From positions 1 to 48,802 of the forward strand of contig CAJQNH010000045.1 in the NCBI GenBank assembly GCA_905479615.1: a stretch of 48,802 bases of DNA, written 5' to 3'. The notes beneath the pieces are model-generated. The model was not told where the DNA came from. It saw nothing but the letters and a program-made list of their open reading frames with translations, and ran no database searches. Both the position numbers and the translations under genes were made by a program. The stretch is from an uncultured Eudoraea sp. (lineage in GTDB: Bacteria > Bacteroidota > Bacteroidia > Flavobacteriales > Flavobacteriaceae). Below are positions 27,360 to 35,529 of the stretch, in pieces; the stretch's first letter is position 1, and every line of letters begins with the position of its first letter.

Positions 27360-27806
27360 TTAACGGCTAAAATCAGGAATTTGCCTTAAAAATGAATATT
27401 TTTCTTCTTCATAATCCATATTACAATAAAAATGATCCAAACCATTAGTGACCATAAGGTATTCTGCTTTCATTTTTAGGTTATAGCGCGCAATTTGATC
27501 AAAAACGTCTTGTGAAATTATGATGTTTGGCGATTTGCATTCTACAAGAATATGAATACTACCATCAGTATTAAAGACAACAATATCATATCTTTTTTTC
27601 AAACCGTTTAGTGATAAGGTTTTTTCAACATTGATTAGAGACGTTGGATACTTTTTATCTATGCTTAAAAAATGAATTACATGCTGCCGGACCCATTCTT
27701 CAGGCTGCAGGGCTACAAATTTTTTACGTATTATGTCAAAAATTTGCTGCTTATTTTCGCTACTTTTGAATCGGAAGTCATAGCCTGGAAAGTTAAGAGA
27801 TCGCAT
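27360..27806 (-). CDS. Stand-alone HsdR N-terminal-like nuclease domain protein
   Basis: 148 residues resembling only the N-terminal endonuclease domain of type I restriction R subunits. The PD-(D/E)xK core is visible: D74 in KRYDIVVFN and E89-x-K91 in ILVECKSP, with a helix containing EEWVRQHVIHFL before it. No helicase motors, HsdM or HsdS lie nearby, so it is not a restriction system by itself. Such single-domain proteins next to holA are common in Bacteroidota and their job is not known. It is divergent from holA with only 26 bp between the start codons and is followed by the GT2 gene. Confidence 0.85.
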   Translation of the reverse strand: MRSLNFPGYDFRFKSSENKQQIFDIIRKKFVALQPEEWVRQHVIHFLSIDKKYPTSLINVEKTLSLNGLKKRYDIVVFNTDGSIHILVECKSPNIIISQDVFDQIARYNLKMKAEYLMVTNGLDHFYCNMDYEEEKYSFLRQIPDFSR

Positions 27807-27810
27807 AAAA

Positions 27811-27818
27811 CAAATTTG
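27811..27818. promoter_or_regulatory. Palindromic CAAATTTG between divergent start codons
   Basis: The 26-bp gap between the HsdR_N-type gene and holA contains the perfect palindrome CAAATTTG, which on either strand matches TAnnTTTG except for the first base. It ends 4 bp from the leftward ATG and 14 bp from the rightward ATG, so any transcript started here would be nearly leaderless. Inferred, not certain. Confidence 0.35.
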
Positions 27819-27832
27819 GTAATTTTTTTTGG

Positions 27833-28837
27833 ATGGAAGAAGTAAAGCAGATTGTAAATAACATCCGAAGTGGGAACATAAGCCCTATATATTTTTTAAT
27901 GGGGGATGAGCCTTATTATATTGATAAAATAGCTCAGTTCATTAGTGATAATCTTCTAACCGAGGAGGAGAAGGGCTTTAATCAAATGGTTTTATACGGC
28001 AAGGAAGTATCTCTAGAACAGGTATTGGCCAATGCAAAGAGATATCCAATGATGTCTGAAAGACAGGTTGTCATTGTGAAGGAAGCGCAGCATTTATCCA
28101 GAAATATAGAGGGATTAAGTGCTTATGCTGCCAATCCTCAAACTTCAACAGTACTGGTCTTCTGTTTTAAATACAAAAAATTAGACAAACGAAAAAAATT
28201 ACATAAAACTCTGCTGGCTAACGGAAGTGTCATTTTTGATAGTAAAAAACTATATGAAAATCAGGTTTCAGATTGGATTAGATTAACCTTAAAACAGAAG
28301 GGCTTTTCTATTTCACATAAGGCCTCAGTTTTATTAGTAGAGTATTTGGGAACAGACCTAAGCAGAATTAATAATGAATTAGAAAAATTACAATTAGTAC
28401 TTCCAAAGAATACCGAAATAAACCCCGATCTTATTGAAAAACATATAGGTATAAGCAAGGACTACAATAATTTTGAATTAAAAAAAGCTATAGGCGAAAA
28501 AGATGTTGTCAAAGCTACCAGGATAATCAATTATTTTGCACAGAATCCAAAGGATAACCCATTTGTAGTTACTGTGAGCCTGTTACATAGTTTTTTTACA
28601 CAGTTACTTCAATATCACGGGCTGTCTGACCATTCTCCAAAGAATGTGGCCTCAGCTTTACGGATCAATCCTTATTTCGTAGGAGAGTTTCAGATAGCGT
28701 CCAGAAACTATCCCATGAAGCGCGTTAGCAGCATTATTACTTATTTAAGGGAAATGGACTTAAAAGGAAAAGGGGTAGGGGCATATAATATTTCACAAGC
28801 GGATCTTCTGAAAGAACTACTGGTCAAAATAATATAG
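27833..28837 (+). CDS. holA: DNA polymerase III delta subunit
   Basis: Clamp-loader wrench subunit that opens the beta sliding clamp. The 334 residues are of normal length. IYFLMGDEPYYIDKIAQFI at the N terminus is the standard HolA opening, followed by MMSERQVVIVKEAQHL, FCFKYKKLDKRKKLHKTL and DLSRINNELEKLQL. There is no Walker A lysine, as expected for delta rather than delta-prime. The C-terminal collar domain contains DNPFVVTVSLLHSFFTQLLQYH. It converges on the DoxX gene with 5 bp between stops. Confidence 0.94.
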   Translation: MEEVKQIVNNIRSGNISPIYFLMGDEPYYIDKIAQFISDNLLTEEEKGFNQMVLYGKEVSLEQVLANAKRYPMMSERQVVIVKEAQHLSRNIEGLSAYAANPQTSTVLVFCFKYKKLDKRKKLHKTLLANGSVIFDSKKLYENQVSDWIRLTLKQKGFSISHKASVLLVEYLGTDLSRINNELEKLQLVLPKNTEINPDLIEKHIGISKDYNNFELKKAIGEKDVVKATRIINYFAQNPKDNPFVVTVSLLHSFFTQLLQYHGLSDHSPKNVASALRINPYFVGEFQIASRNYPMKRVSSIITYLREMDLKGKGVGAYNISQADLLKELLVKII

Positions 28838-28842
28838 GTAGT

Positions 28843-29220
28843 TTACTTTTTGTCGATACTATAACGTCCCGGACCAAGCAGCATTATAACCGCGAAACAG
28901 ACTAAATACAATAGAGCAAGTTCTTTTTTTCCAAAAGGATCTGAACCGTGTACAATAAAGGCTGCGACAGCCATTGTTATCACAATTGGTAAGGAGGCCC
29001 AACGGGTTTTATATCCAATTAGTACGAGTAAAGGGCAAATGACTTCACCTATAACGGCAAGAAACAGAGAAGGTGCAGATCCTATTCCTATGGGATCGGC
29101 AAATTCAAAATCTCCATTTAGAAGTTTTTGGAATTTGGGAATACCATGAGACAATAAAAAGGCAGCGGGAAGAATGCGCAAGACTGCCAGACCAATATCA
29201 CTTTTAAGTTTTTTAGTCAT
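28843..29220 (-). CDS. DoxX-family small membrane protein
   Basis: 125 residues with four predicted transmembrane segments: about 8-24 (IGLAVLRILPAAFLLSHG), 45-65 (APSLFLAVIGEVICPLLVLIG), 70-88 (WASLPIVITMAVAAFIVHG) and 100-118 (LALLYLVCFAVIMLLG). The first helix with RILPAAFLLSHGIPKFQKLL is the DoxX hallmark. Family members are linked to redox or oxidative-stress membrane complexes in other bacteria, but a role cannot be assigned here. It stands alone, with 158 bp upstream to the E1 gene's stop. Confidence 0.88.
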   Translation of the reverse strand: MTKKLKSDIGLAVLRILPAAFLLSHGIPKFQKLLNGDFEFADPIGIGSAPSLFLAVIGEVICPLLVLIGYKTRWASLPIVITMAVAAFIVHGSDPFGKKELALLYLVCFAVIMLLGPGRYSIDKK

Positions 29221-29378
29221 TCATTTTAAGATTGGAGAATCTAAAGTAAGCTTTTTTTAATAACTTTTTGACAAATTGCTTAGAATTTGCGTAATGCAAA
29301 ATGACCACATAGTTCCATCATATTCAGACATATGTTATTGAATCTTAATAAAAATAAAATTAGTATAGCGTAATTTTA
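29221..29378. other. Intergenic region with small palindrome
   Basis: 158 bp without a gene. It contains the interrupted palindrome TTTGC-GTAAT-GCAAA (29286-29300), about 65 bp upstream of the DoxX start, a possible regulator site. No promoter matching the full consensus and no terminator hairpin were found. Confidence 0.3.
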
Positions 29379-31790
29379 TCAGCGAAGTTTTGGGTATTCA
29401 GTCGGATTTACCTCATGCATAATAGCATATACCTTTTCAAATATATCTTCTGCATTTGGTTTAGAGAAATAGTCCCCATCTGAAGAATATGCAGGTCTAT
29501 GAGCTTTTGCCGTTAGCGTTTGAGGTGCGCTGTCCAGGTATTTATACCCCCCCTGACGCTCAATAATATCTTGCATTAGATAAGCTGCACATCCGCCAGG
29601 TACATCTTCATCAATGACCAACAATTTATTGGTTTTTTTGATACTGCTTAAGACAGTTTTTGTAAGGTCAAAAGGAAGTAAGGACTGTGCGTCAATTACC
29701 TCCGCGTCAATTCCTGCTTCTTTTAATTCCTGGGTTGTATGTTGAACGATTCGGAGTGTAGAACCATAAGATAAAAGAGTAATATCTGAACCTTCTTTAA
29801 CAATTTCTACCACTCCGATAGGGGTGCAAATTTCGCCCAGGTTATTTGGTTTGTCTTCCTTAAGCCTATACCCGTTTAAACTTTCTATTATTAAGGCAGG
29901 CTCATCACTTTTCATTAACGTATTGTAAAAACCAGCTGCTTTAGTCATATTCCTTGGCACCAATATATGAATCCCCCGCAGAAAGTGAATAATACCTCCC
30001 ATTTGAGAACCAGAATGCCAAATACCCTCCAAGCGATGTCCCCTGGTGCGAATTATTAGTGGTGCCTTTTGTTTGCCAACTGTTCGATAAAGTAATGTCG
30101 CCAAATCATCACTAAGAGTCTGTAGGCCATATAACAAATAATCCAGATATTGTATTTCGGCTATCGGTCTTAGCCCCCTCAGTGCCAAACCAATTCCCTG
30201 ACCAATAATAGTAGCCTCTCTTATACCTGTATCTGCAATCCGCAATTCGCCATATTTCTTCTGAAGACCTTCCAGTCCCTGGTTTACGTCGCCAATAGTA
30301 CCACTATCTTCTCCAAAAATAAGTGCATGAGGATATTTTCCAAAAAGCCTGTCAAAGTTATCTCGGAGAATAATCCTTCCATCTACTTTTTCAGGTTTAG
30401 CATCGTATATAGGTCTTATTTCCTCAATGTTTATTGCTTTGTTGGATAATTCACTATTGAGGTGTGAGCTGAATTTTATTTGTGAGTCTTTTAGGAAATT
30501 TTCAACCCATTTTAACAAGGCATCCTTTTCCTTCGAATTTTCACCGATTACGTGGCGAAGGGCTTTTCTTGATTTTGAAGCCAAATCTTTTTTTAGCGGC
30601 TCTTCAATAGCAATAAGATCATTCTTGATTTTAGTTATAAATGGTCTATTAGGACTATTAAGAGCCAGTTCATCCAACAATTTTATTAAGTTTTTTTTAG
30701 CCTCTTTATGAGGAGATAAGAATTCTATCCAAGCTTCTTTTTTTGCAGTCCTAACCTCTTTTTTTATCGCTAATTCTATCGCTGACAAAGATTCATTATC
30801 TGTAATTTTGTTTTCCAGAATCCACTCTCTGAATCGCTTATTACAATCATTTTCTTTTTCCCAGAGCAATCTATCCTCACTTTTATACCTTTCCTGTGAT
30901 CCTGAAGTGGAATGTCCCTGAGGTTGAGTCAGTTCTGTTACATGGATCAATACTGGTATATGTTCTTCCCTGGCCAGTTCAGAAGCATTTTCATATGCGT
31001 GTATTAGTGCGGTATAATCGTAGCCTTTCACTTTTATAATCTCATAGCCCTTGTTATCTTCATCTCTTTGGAATCCTTTAAGAACTTCTGAAATATCTTC
31101 TTTAGTTGTTTGGAATTTGGCAGGTACGGAAATTCCATATTGATCGTCCCATACACTGATGATCATGGGTACTTGTAAAACTCCCGCGGCATTAAATGTT
31201 TCAAAAAAGAGACCTTCAGATGTACTGGCATTGCCTATTGTACCCCAGGCTACTTCATTTCCATTATTGGAAAATTTAGTGGTATCTATTCCTTGGACAT
31301 TGCGGTAGATTTTTGAAGCCTGTGCCAGACCAAGAAGTCGGGGCATCTGACCCGCTGTAGGAGATATATCAGGACTACTATTTTTTTGTGCGGTGAGGTC
31401 TTTCCATGAACCGTCCGGATTAAGGCTGTAAGATCCAAAATGACCTCCCATTTGCCTTCCGGCACTCATGGGCTCCTTTTCAATATCTGTAGTAGCGTAC
31501 AGACCATGAAAAAAGTCTTTAGGGCTTAGAAGTCCAAGTGCCATCATAAAAGTTTGATCTCTATAGTAACCGCTTCTGAAGTCACCGTTTCTAAAAGATC
31601 TGGCCATTGCTAATTGAGGCAACTCTTTTCCATCTCCAAAAATTCCAAATTTGGCTTTACCAGTCAGAACTTCCCTTCTGCCTAATATGCTGCACTCTCT
31701 GCTTGTGATTGCTATTTCATAATCCTTTAAAATCTGCGCCCTAAAATCCTCAAAGGAAATGTCATCACTGGTTTTTAGTTTAAAACTCAT
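29379..31790 (-). CDS. 2-oxoacid dehydrogenase E1, fused alpha and beta subunits
   Basis: 803-residue ThDP-dependent E1 of a branched-chain or related 2-oxoacid dehydrogenase complex. The alpha-like half spans about residues 1-380 and the beta-like half about 460-803 (LFGEDSGTIGDVNQGLEGL-type segment, then GIREATIIGQGIGLALRGLRPIAE and IDEDVPGGCAAYLMQ), with a charged linker between. The two halves are separate proteins in many bacteria. Oddity: the alpha Mg/ThDP motif, normally G(D/E)G...NN, reads G186-N187-A188...D215-D216, an acid/amide swap. Matching E2 and E3 genes are not in the window. It has its own promoter match (31808-31838). Substrate range is inferred. Confidence 0.9.
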   Translation of the reverse strand: MSFKLKTSDDISFEDFRAQILKDYEIAITSRECSILGRREVLTGKAKFGIFGDGKELPQLAMARSFRNGDFRSGYYRDQTFMMALGLLSPKDFFHGLYATTDIEKEPMSAGRQMGGHFGSYSLNPDGSWKDLTAQKNSSPDISPTAGQMPRLLGLAQASKIYRNVQGIDTTKFSNNGNEVAWGTIGNASTSEGLFFETFNAAGVLQVPMIISVWDDQYGISVPAKFQTTKEDISEVLKGFQRDEDNKGYEIIKVKGYDYTALIHAYENASELAREEHIPVLIHVTELTQPQGHSTSGSQERYKSEDRLLWEKENDCNKRFREWILENKITDNESLSAIELAIKKEVRTAKKEAWIEFLSPHKEAKKNLIKLLDELALNSPNRPFITKIKNDLIAIEEPLKKDLASKSRKALRHVIGENSKEKDALLKWVENFLKDSQIKFSSHLNSELSNKAINIEEIRPIYDAKPEKVDGRIILRDNFDRLFGKYPHALIFGEDSGTIGDVNQGLEGLQKKYGELRIADTGIREATIIGQGIGLALRGLRPIAEIQYLDYLLYGLQTLSDDLATLLYRTVGKQKAPLIIRTRGHRLEGIWHSGSQMGGIIHFLRGIHILVPRNMTKAAGFYNTLMKSDEPALIIESLNGYRLKEDKPNNLGEICTPIGVVEIVKEGSDITLLSYGSTLRIVQHTTQELKEAGIDAEVIDAQSLLPFDLTKTVLSSIKKTNKLLVIDEDVPGGCAAYLMQDIIERQGGYKYLDSAPQTLTAKAHRPAYSSDGDYFSKPNAEDIFEKVYAIMHEVNPTEYPKLR

Positions 31791-31807
31791 TAGGGAAAGA
31801 TTTGCAG

Positions 31808-31838
31808 CAAAAATATAAAAACAGGATGATTTTTACAA
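31808..31838 (-). promoter_or_regulatory. Promoter of E1 fusion gene (TTG-N20-TATTTTTG)
   Basis: On the minus strand, TTG (31838-31836), 20 bp, then TATTTTTG (31815-31808). Both elements match the Bacteroidota consensus. Only 17 bp separate the -7 box from the ATG, so the leader is very short. Confidence 0.55.
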
Positions 31839-31911
31839 TCAAAAAATTTGGTTTTTTTTAATAATAAAATAAAAAACTTACCAAAAAATAAGAACTAATT
31901 ATAAATAATTT

Positions 31912-31932
31912 AAAAAATTAGATTATTTCTAA
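31912..31932 (-). terminator. Weak terminator after the M1-like/barrel gene
   Basis: On the minus strand TTAGA-AATAA-TCTAA (31932-31918) forms a 5-bp AT-rich hairpin followed directly by six T (31917-31912), starting 14 bp after the stop codon. Shape and place fit an intrinsic terminator, but the stem is weak. Confidence 0.3.
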
Positions 31933-31946
31933 GAATAGTATAATTT

Positions 31947-34784
31947 TTAAAACCATTGCCTGGTAAAAAGGCCTAGTAAAGTTTTAGGACTCAGGGTAAC
32001 TATAAAGCGAATTCTTTCTGCATAGTTTGGCTGTGCAATTTCCCACCCGTTATTTGAATATATGGGAAAGTATAATTCAAAATAATCTGTAAGTAAGTTA
32101 AGACGTATCCCTGAATCATATACGAATCTTGTGGGCTGGTTTTGGTTTTTGATAAACCCTAAATCGCCATATACCTCTACCCATTTCCAAATATTTACAC
32201 TGGAATTCGTGGTAGCGATCCAATCGTTAGAAAAGGGATTCTCCAATTGTGATTTAAAACCACCTTCGGCAATAATTAATTGTTGACTCCATATCCCCGA
32301 ATCTTCGGATCTACCCAGGTAATTGTAATCAAATAAATAATCTGTTGGCCTGTCCAGAGCAAAACTAAAATAGTCTCCGGTTGTCTTGTTTCTTAAAAAC
32401 TTACCGGCAAAAAAGCGAAAATTAAATTGGGTATTATTTACAAACAGTTTACGGTACTCTAGATTGAATGCCAATTTGGTAAAATCAGAAGAATGCTGAG
32501 CGTCTGCAAACCACGAGAAATAGTCGATAATTCCATTTTTGGTATTTCTAAACCTTGCATTTAATACGCTATAATCAGGATCGGTTTCTATATCAAGGCT
32601 TGGATCAATATTTCTAAACACATTAACATATCTCAAGGTAAGTAGTTGCCGCTTATTAGAAATAAGGTCTGCAGGGCGCCATCCAAAGCTAACGGAGGGA
32701 GTGAATGTGCTGTAGCGCGAATTAACTTGAAAATGAGATGAAGATCCACGTACCGCATAATTCGTGACGTAAAACCCACTCTTTCCATGATAATGCCTGT
32801 AGGTAAGTTTACCATTCCCAACTAATGTTTTTTCCCTGAATGAATACTGTGGAGAAAAATCAAATACAAATGGTCGTTCAAGAAGTGTTTTATTAGTAAA
32901 CCTAATCCCGGGAGCCAGACCATCATATATATTAAAACCCAATGTCGGCATATAAAAAATTTGAGTGTAATATGGATCTTCGGCATCTTTAAAAAATTGG
33001 AATTTTAACTTTTTATTGCTGATAAAGAAACCCTTTAACGCTTTCCAGTTATCTCTCTGATTGAATTCCGGAATTGTATGATCGTAATTAAGGACTAACT
33101 TATCTTCCAAATTTCGCGGTATAGTAAAAGTTTGCTCGCTTTTAATTCCTTTAAACCAATATTCAGATACTACCGTGTCTTTTTTCAATCCGAATAAGGA
33201 TATTGGAACATCTGTTCCTGTTTTGTTTTTAAGAGTCACATAAAGTGAATCCTGTGTTTTAACTACATTAGTTATTTTAAAATCAATACGTTGGTCCGTT
33301 GAGACATAGCTTTTAAAAAACCAATCGATATCTTTTTCGGAATTCTCCTTTAAAACACGCTCGAAATCAAATGGTCTTACTGGTTTTAATTTATATTGTT
33401 CATAAAACTCTTTGATGGCTATGTCAATCTTATCAACACTTGTGTAATCGGCAAGATAGGCCAGGCCGAGTCCCGCTTTATAGGTATTGGCTATTTTCTG
33501 ATTAAATTTTATAAGAGAGTCATTTGCTGTGTTAAGTGCCTGATCAAGATTTTTTCTCGCCGTAAACATATATAAAAAGGAATATTGTTCATTGAAGTCC
33601 ATTTGAGCTAAATGAAACCCTTTAATCAGCCATCCTTTAGATAGTTTTCCCAGCAGTTTTTGATCGGGATAAAACTCTTCGACGAATTTGATCATTATGT
33701 AATTGATGACGGCATCTGCAACCCATTTTTCCTTTCTTGGATTAAGGAATATTGATTCTCTCATGTAACTGTTAAGTGCAGTTTTCATGAATGTCATTTC
33801 AAACTGAAACTGCTTCTCATAAGGACGTATAAAAGAGGGTAGCTGATTTAAGCCATAAATTGGGTTTTTATTAAAATCCACTTCACTTACCAATAGTTGC
33901 TCATAAGGAAAATCCCCAAGATTATCATGAATAAAGCGTGAAATCCTATTAATTGAAACTCCCTGTGAGATTTCATCATATTTTGTAGCCCTGAGATCTG
34001 TAACCACTATTATTTCAGGAGTGACATGTTTTATAAACTTTTTTTGTGGATTCAGAATAATGTAACAACTCTTTCTGTTTACCCCTTCTAATGTGGCCTG
34101 TTTTTTTCCTGGAAAGCCTGTTATATTCACTTCCTTGAAATTAGTGCCAAAGAATAACGAATCGGGATAGCTGAAAATAATATTGGTGTTTGTATTTCCG
34201 GTATGCAGGTCTTCAAGATTTTTGTTTGAATACAATTGCCATTGACCGTCATAAACGGCAGGTGTTAGATACCAGTCTTTTAAATAGTAACCTCCTTCTT
34301 TGTTATATCCATAGGGAGTATATTTATTTGGTGGTAGCTTGACCGTATAAGTGATAAATAATTTGGCAGAAGTACCCGGGGGTAAAGGATTGTTAAGTTC
34401 AATTTTGATGATATCCAGACCTGAAGTTCTACTCCAGGAGATAGCTCGGTATACATCATCTACAATGGTAAAAATTTCCGTCCTGCCTCTATCTTTTTCT
34501 TTGGCTAAATGAAGACTTTTTTTAAATTCTTCCTCGAATCTCTTTGCAAGGGCAGTGCTTTTATCAGAATAGGCGTTTGCCCAATCATTAAAATATAATA
34601 CGCTAAGGGTGTCCTGAGAATCATTGAAATATTCAAATTCCTGTTGAATATTTATCTCCCTGGTTTCGGACTCCAAAGAAGCTTTTAGGCTGTTATTATG
34701 TTGCGCATAAATACTGCTAATTCCAAATATGAAATACAAGATAGCAGCTATTAATAGAAAAGTTGGTATGCGCTGTAGTAACAT
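31947..34784 (-). CDS. Catalytically dead M1-peptidase-like domain fused to outer-membrane beta-barrel
   Basis: 945 residues. A signal peptide (1-28, ending IYAQ) leads to an M1-like periplasmic part (about 30-500): a beta-saddle domain, then YGLNQLP (310-316) where active enzymes have GGMEN-P. Residues 331-357 occupy the place of HExxH-x18-E but contain no histidine (LNSYM in the region and WVADA instead of WLNEG), so zinc binding is lost. A linker domain follows (500-590). From about 590 to the end there are alternating amphipathic beta strands rich in aromatic residues, ending in ...TRQWF, the C-terminal Phe signature of barrel proteins. Seven bp downstream of the LOG-family gene, in the same operon. 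Function unknown; annotators often call relatives peptidases. Confidence 0.82.
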   Translation of the reverse strand: MLLQRIPTFLLIAAILYFIFGISSIYAQHNNSLKASLESETREINIQQEFEYFNDSQDTLSVLYFNDWANAYSDKSTALAKRFEEEFKKSLHLAKEKDRGRTEIFTIVDDVYRAISWSRTSGLDIIKIELNNPLPPGTSAKLFITYTVKLPPNKYTPYGYNKEGGYYLKDWYLTPAVYDGQWQLYSNKNLEDLHTGNTNTNIIFSYPDSLFFGTNFKEVNITGFPGKKQATLEGVNRKSCYIILNPQKKFIKHVTPEIIVVTDLRATKYDEISQGVSINRISRFIHDNLGDFPYEQLLVSEVDFNKNPIYGLNQLPSFIRPYEKQFQFEMTFMKTALNSYMRESIFLNPRKEKWVADAVINYIMIKFVEEFYPDQKLLGKLSKGWLIKGFHLAQMDFNEQYSFLYMFTARKNLDQALNTANDSLIKFNQKIANTYKAGLGLAYLADYTSVDKIDIAIKEFYEQYKLKPVRPFDFERVLKENSEKDIDWFFKSYVSTDQRIDFKITNVVKTQDSLYVTLKNKTGTDVPISLFGLKKDTVVSEYWFKGIKSEQTFTIPRNLEDKLVLNYDHTIPEFNQRDNWKALKGFFISNKKLKFQFFKDAEDPYYTQIFYMPTLGFNIYDGLAPGIRFTNKTLLERPFVFDFSPQYSFREKTLVGNGKLTYRHYHGKSGFYVTNYAVRGSSSHFQVNSRYSTFTPSVSFGWRPADLISNKRQLLTLRYVNVFRNIDPSLDIETDPDYSVLNARFRNTKNGIIDYFSWFADAQHSSDFTKLAFNLEYRKLFVNNTQFNFRFFAGKFLRNKTTGDYFSFALDRPTDYLFDYNYLGRSEDSGIWSQQLIIAEGGFKSQLENPFSNDWIATTNSSVNIWKWVEVYGDLGFIKNQNQPTRFVYDSGIRLNLLTDYFELYFPIYSNNGWEIAQPNYAERIRFIVTLSPKTLLGLFTRQWF

Positions 34785-34791
34785 ATATGAA

Positions 34792-35478
34792 TTAGAAATT
34801 TGGACTCAAGGTATGGCCTTTGTAGAAAGCATCAATAATTTCTACAACCTCTTCTTCTGTCTCAACAATGCGTATTAAATCGAGGTCTGTCTTACTAATA
34901 TTTCCTTCATTCAGCATTGTGCTTTTAATCCAGTCTATCAATCCTTTCCAAAAAGCTACTCCAACCAAAATAATGGGGAATTTACCAATTTTATTTGTTT
35001 GAATCAGCGTAATAGCTTCAAAGAGTTCATCTAGTGTACCAAATCCACCGGGTAAAACTACAAATGCTTGCGAGTATTTTACAAACATTACCTTTCTAAC
35101 AAAGAAATAATCAAAATCCAGGCTTTTATCATCATCAATGTAAGGATTGTCATGTTGTTCAAAAGGAAGGTCTATATTCAGCCCAACAGAGGTTCCTCCA
35201 GCCAAATGTGCTCCTCTATTACCTGCTTCCATAATACCAGGACCCCCTCCTGTAATAATGCCATAACCAGCTTCTGAAACCTTTTTGGCAACTTCTACAG
35301 TAAGTTGGTAATATTTCGCATCCTCTTTGGTTCTGGCAGAACCAAAAATTGTAACACATGGGCCAATGGCACTCATTTTTTCAAAACCGTTGACAAACTC
35401 ACCCATTATTTTAAAAATGGCCCATGAATCATTGGTTTTAATTTCATTCCATCCTTTATGATGCTTTTCTTTCCTCAT
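34792..35478 (-). CDS. LOG-family (TIGR00730) nucleotide-processing protein
   Basis: 228-residue Rossmann-fold protein of the lysine-decarboxylase-like/LOG family, whose characterised members release cytokinin bases from riboside monophosphates or hydrolyse purine nucleotides. The two signature loops are GGGPGIMEAGNRGA and PGGFGTLDELFEA, the latter containing the PGGxGTxxE catalytic motif. No signal peptide, so cytoplasmic. It lies between uvrA (48 bp) and the M1-like/barrel gene (7 bp), all leftward. Bacterial substrate is inferred only from the family. Confidence 0.9.
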   Translation of the reverse strand: MRKEKHHKGWNEIKTNDSWAIFKIMGEFVNGFEKMSAIGPCVTIFGSARTKEDAKYYQLTVEVAKKVSEAGYGIITGGGPGIMEAGNRGAHLAGGTSVGLNIDLPFEQHDNPYIDDDKSLDFDYFFVRKVMFVKYSQAFVVLPGGFGTLDELFEAITLIQTNKIGKFPIILVGVAFWKGLIDWIKSTMLNEGNISKTDLDLIRIVETEEEVVEIIDAFYKGHTLSPNF

Positions 35479-35521
35479 CTTTCTATTTTTTTGTCGCTTA
35501 CAGGTTGATCTTTTAGAGCTA

Positions 35522-35529
35522 CAAATTTA
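35522..35529 (-). promoter_or_regulatory. Putative -7 element before LOG-family gene
   Basis: Minus strand TAAATTTG, full match to TAnnTTTG, 43 bp before the ATG and overlapping the uvrA stop codon (35527-35529). It could give the LOG/barrel pair its own transcript beside read-through from uvrA. No -33 TTG at normal spacing. Confidence 0.3.

Noticed and set aside
27360..27806. Type I restriction system
   Set aside because: Only an N-terminal nuclease-like domain is present; there is no HsdM, HsdS or motor domain nearby.
31850..31946. Extreme AT-rich stretch considered as a mobile-element scar
   Set aside because: No terminal repeats, target duplication or transposase remnants; better explained by a weak terminator plus promoter spacer.
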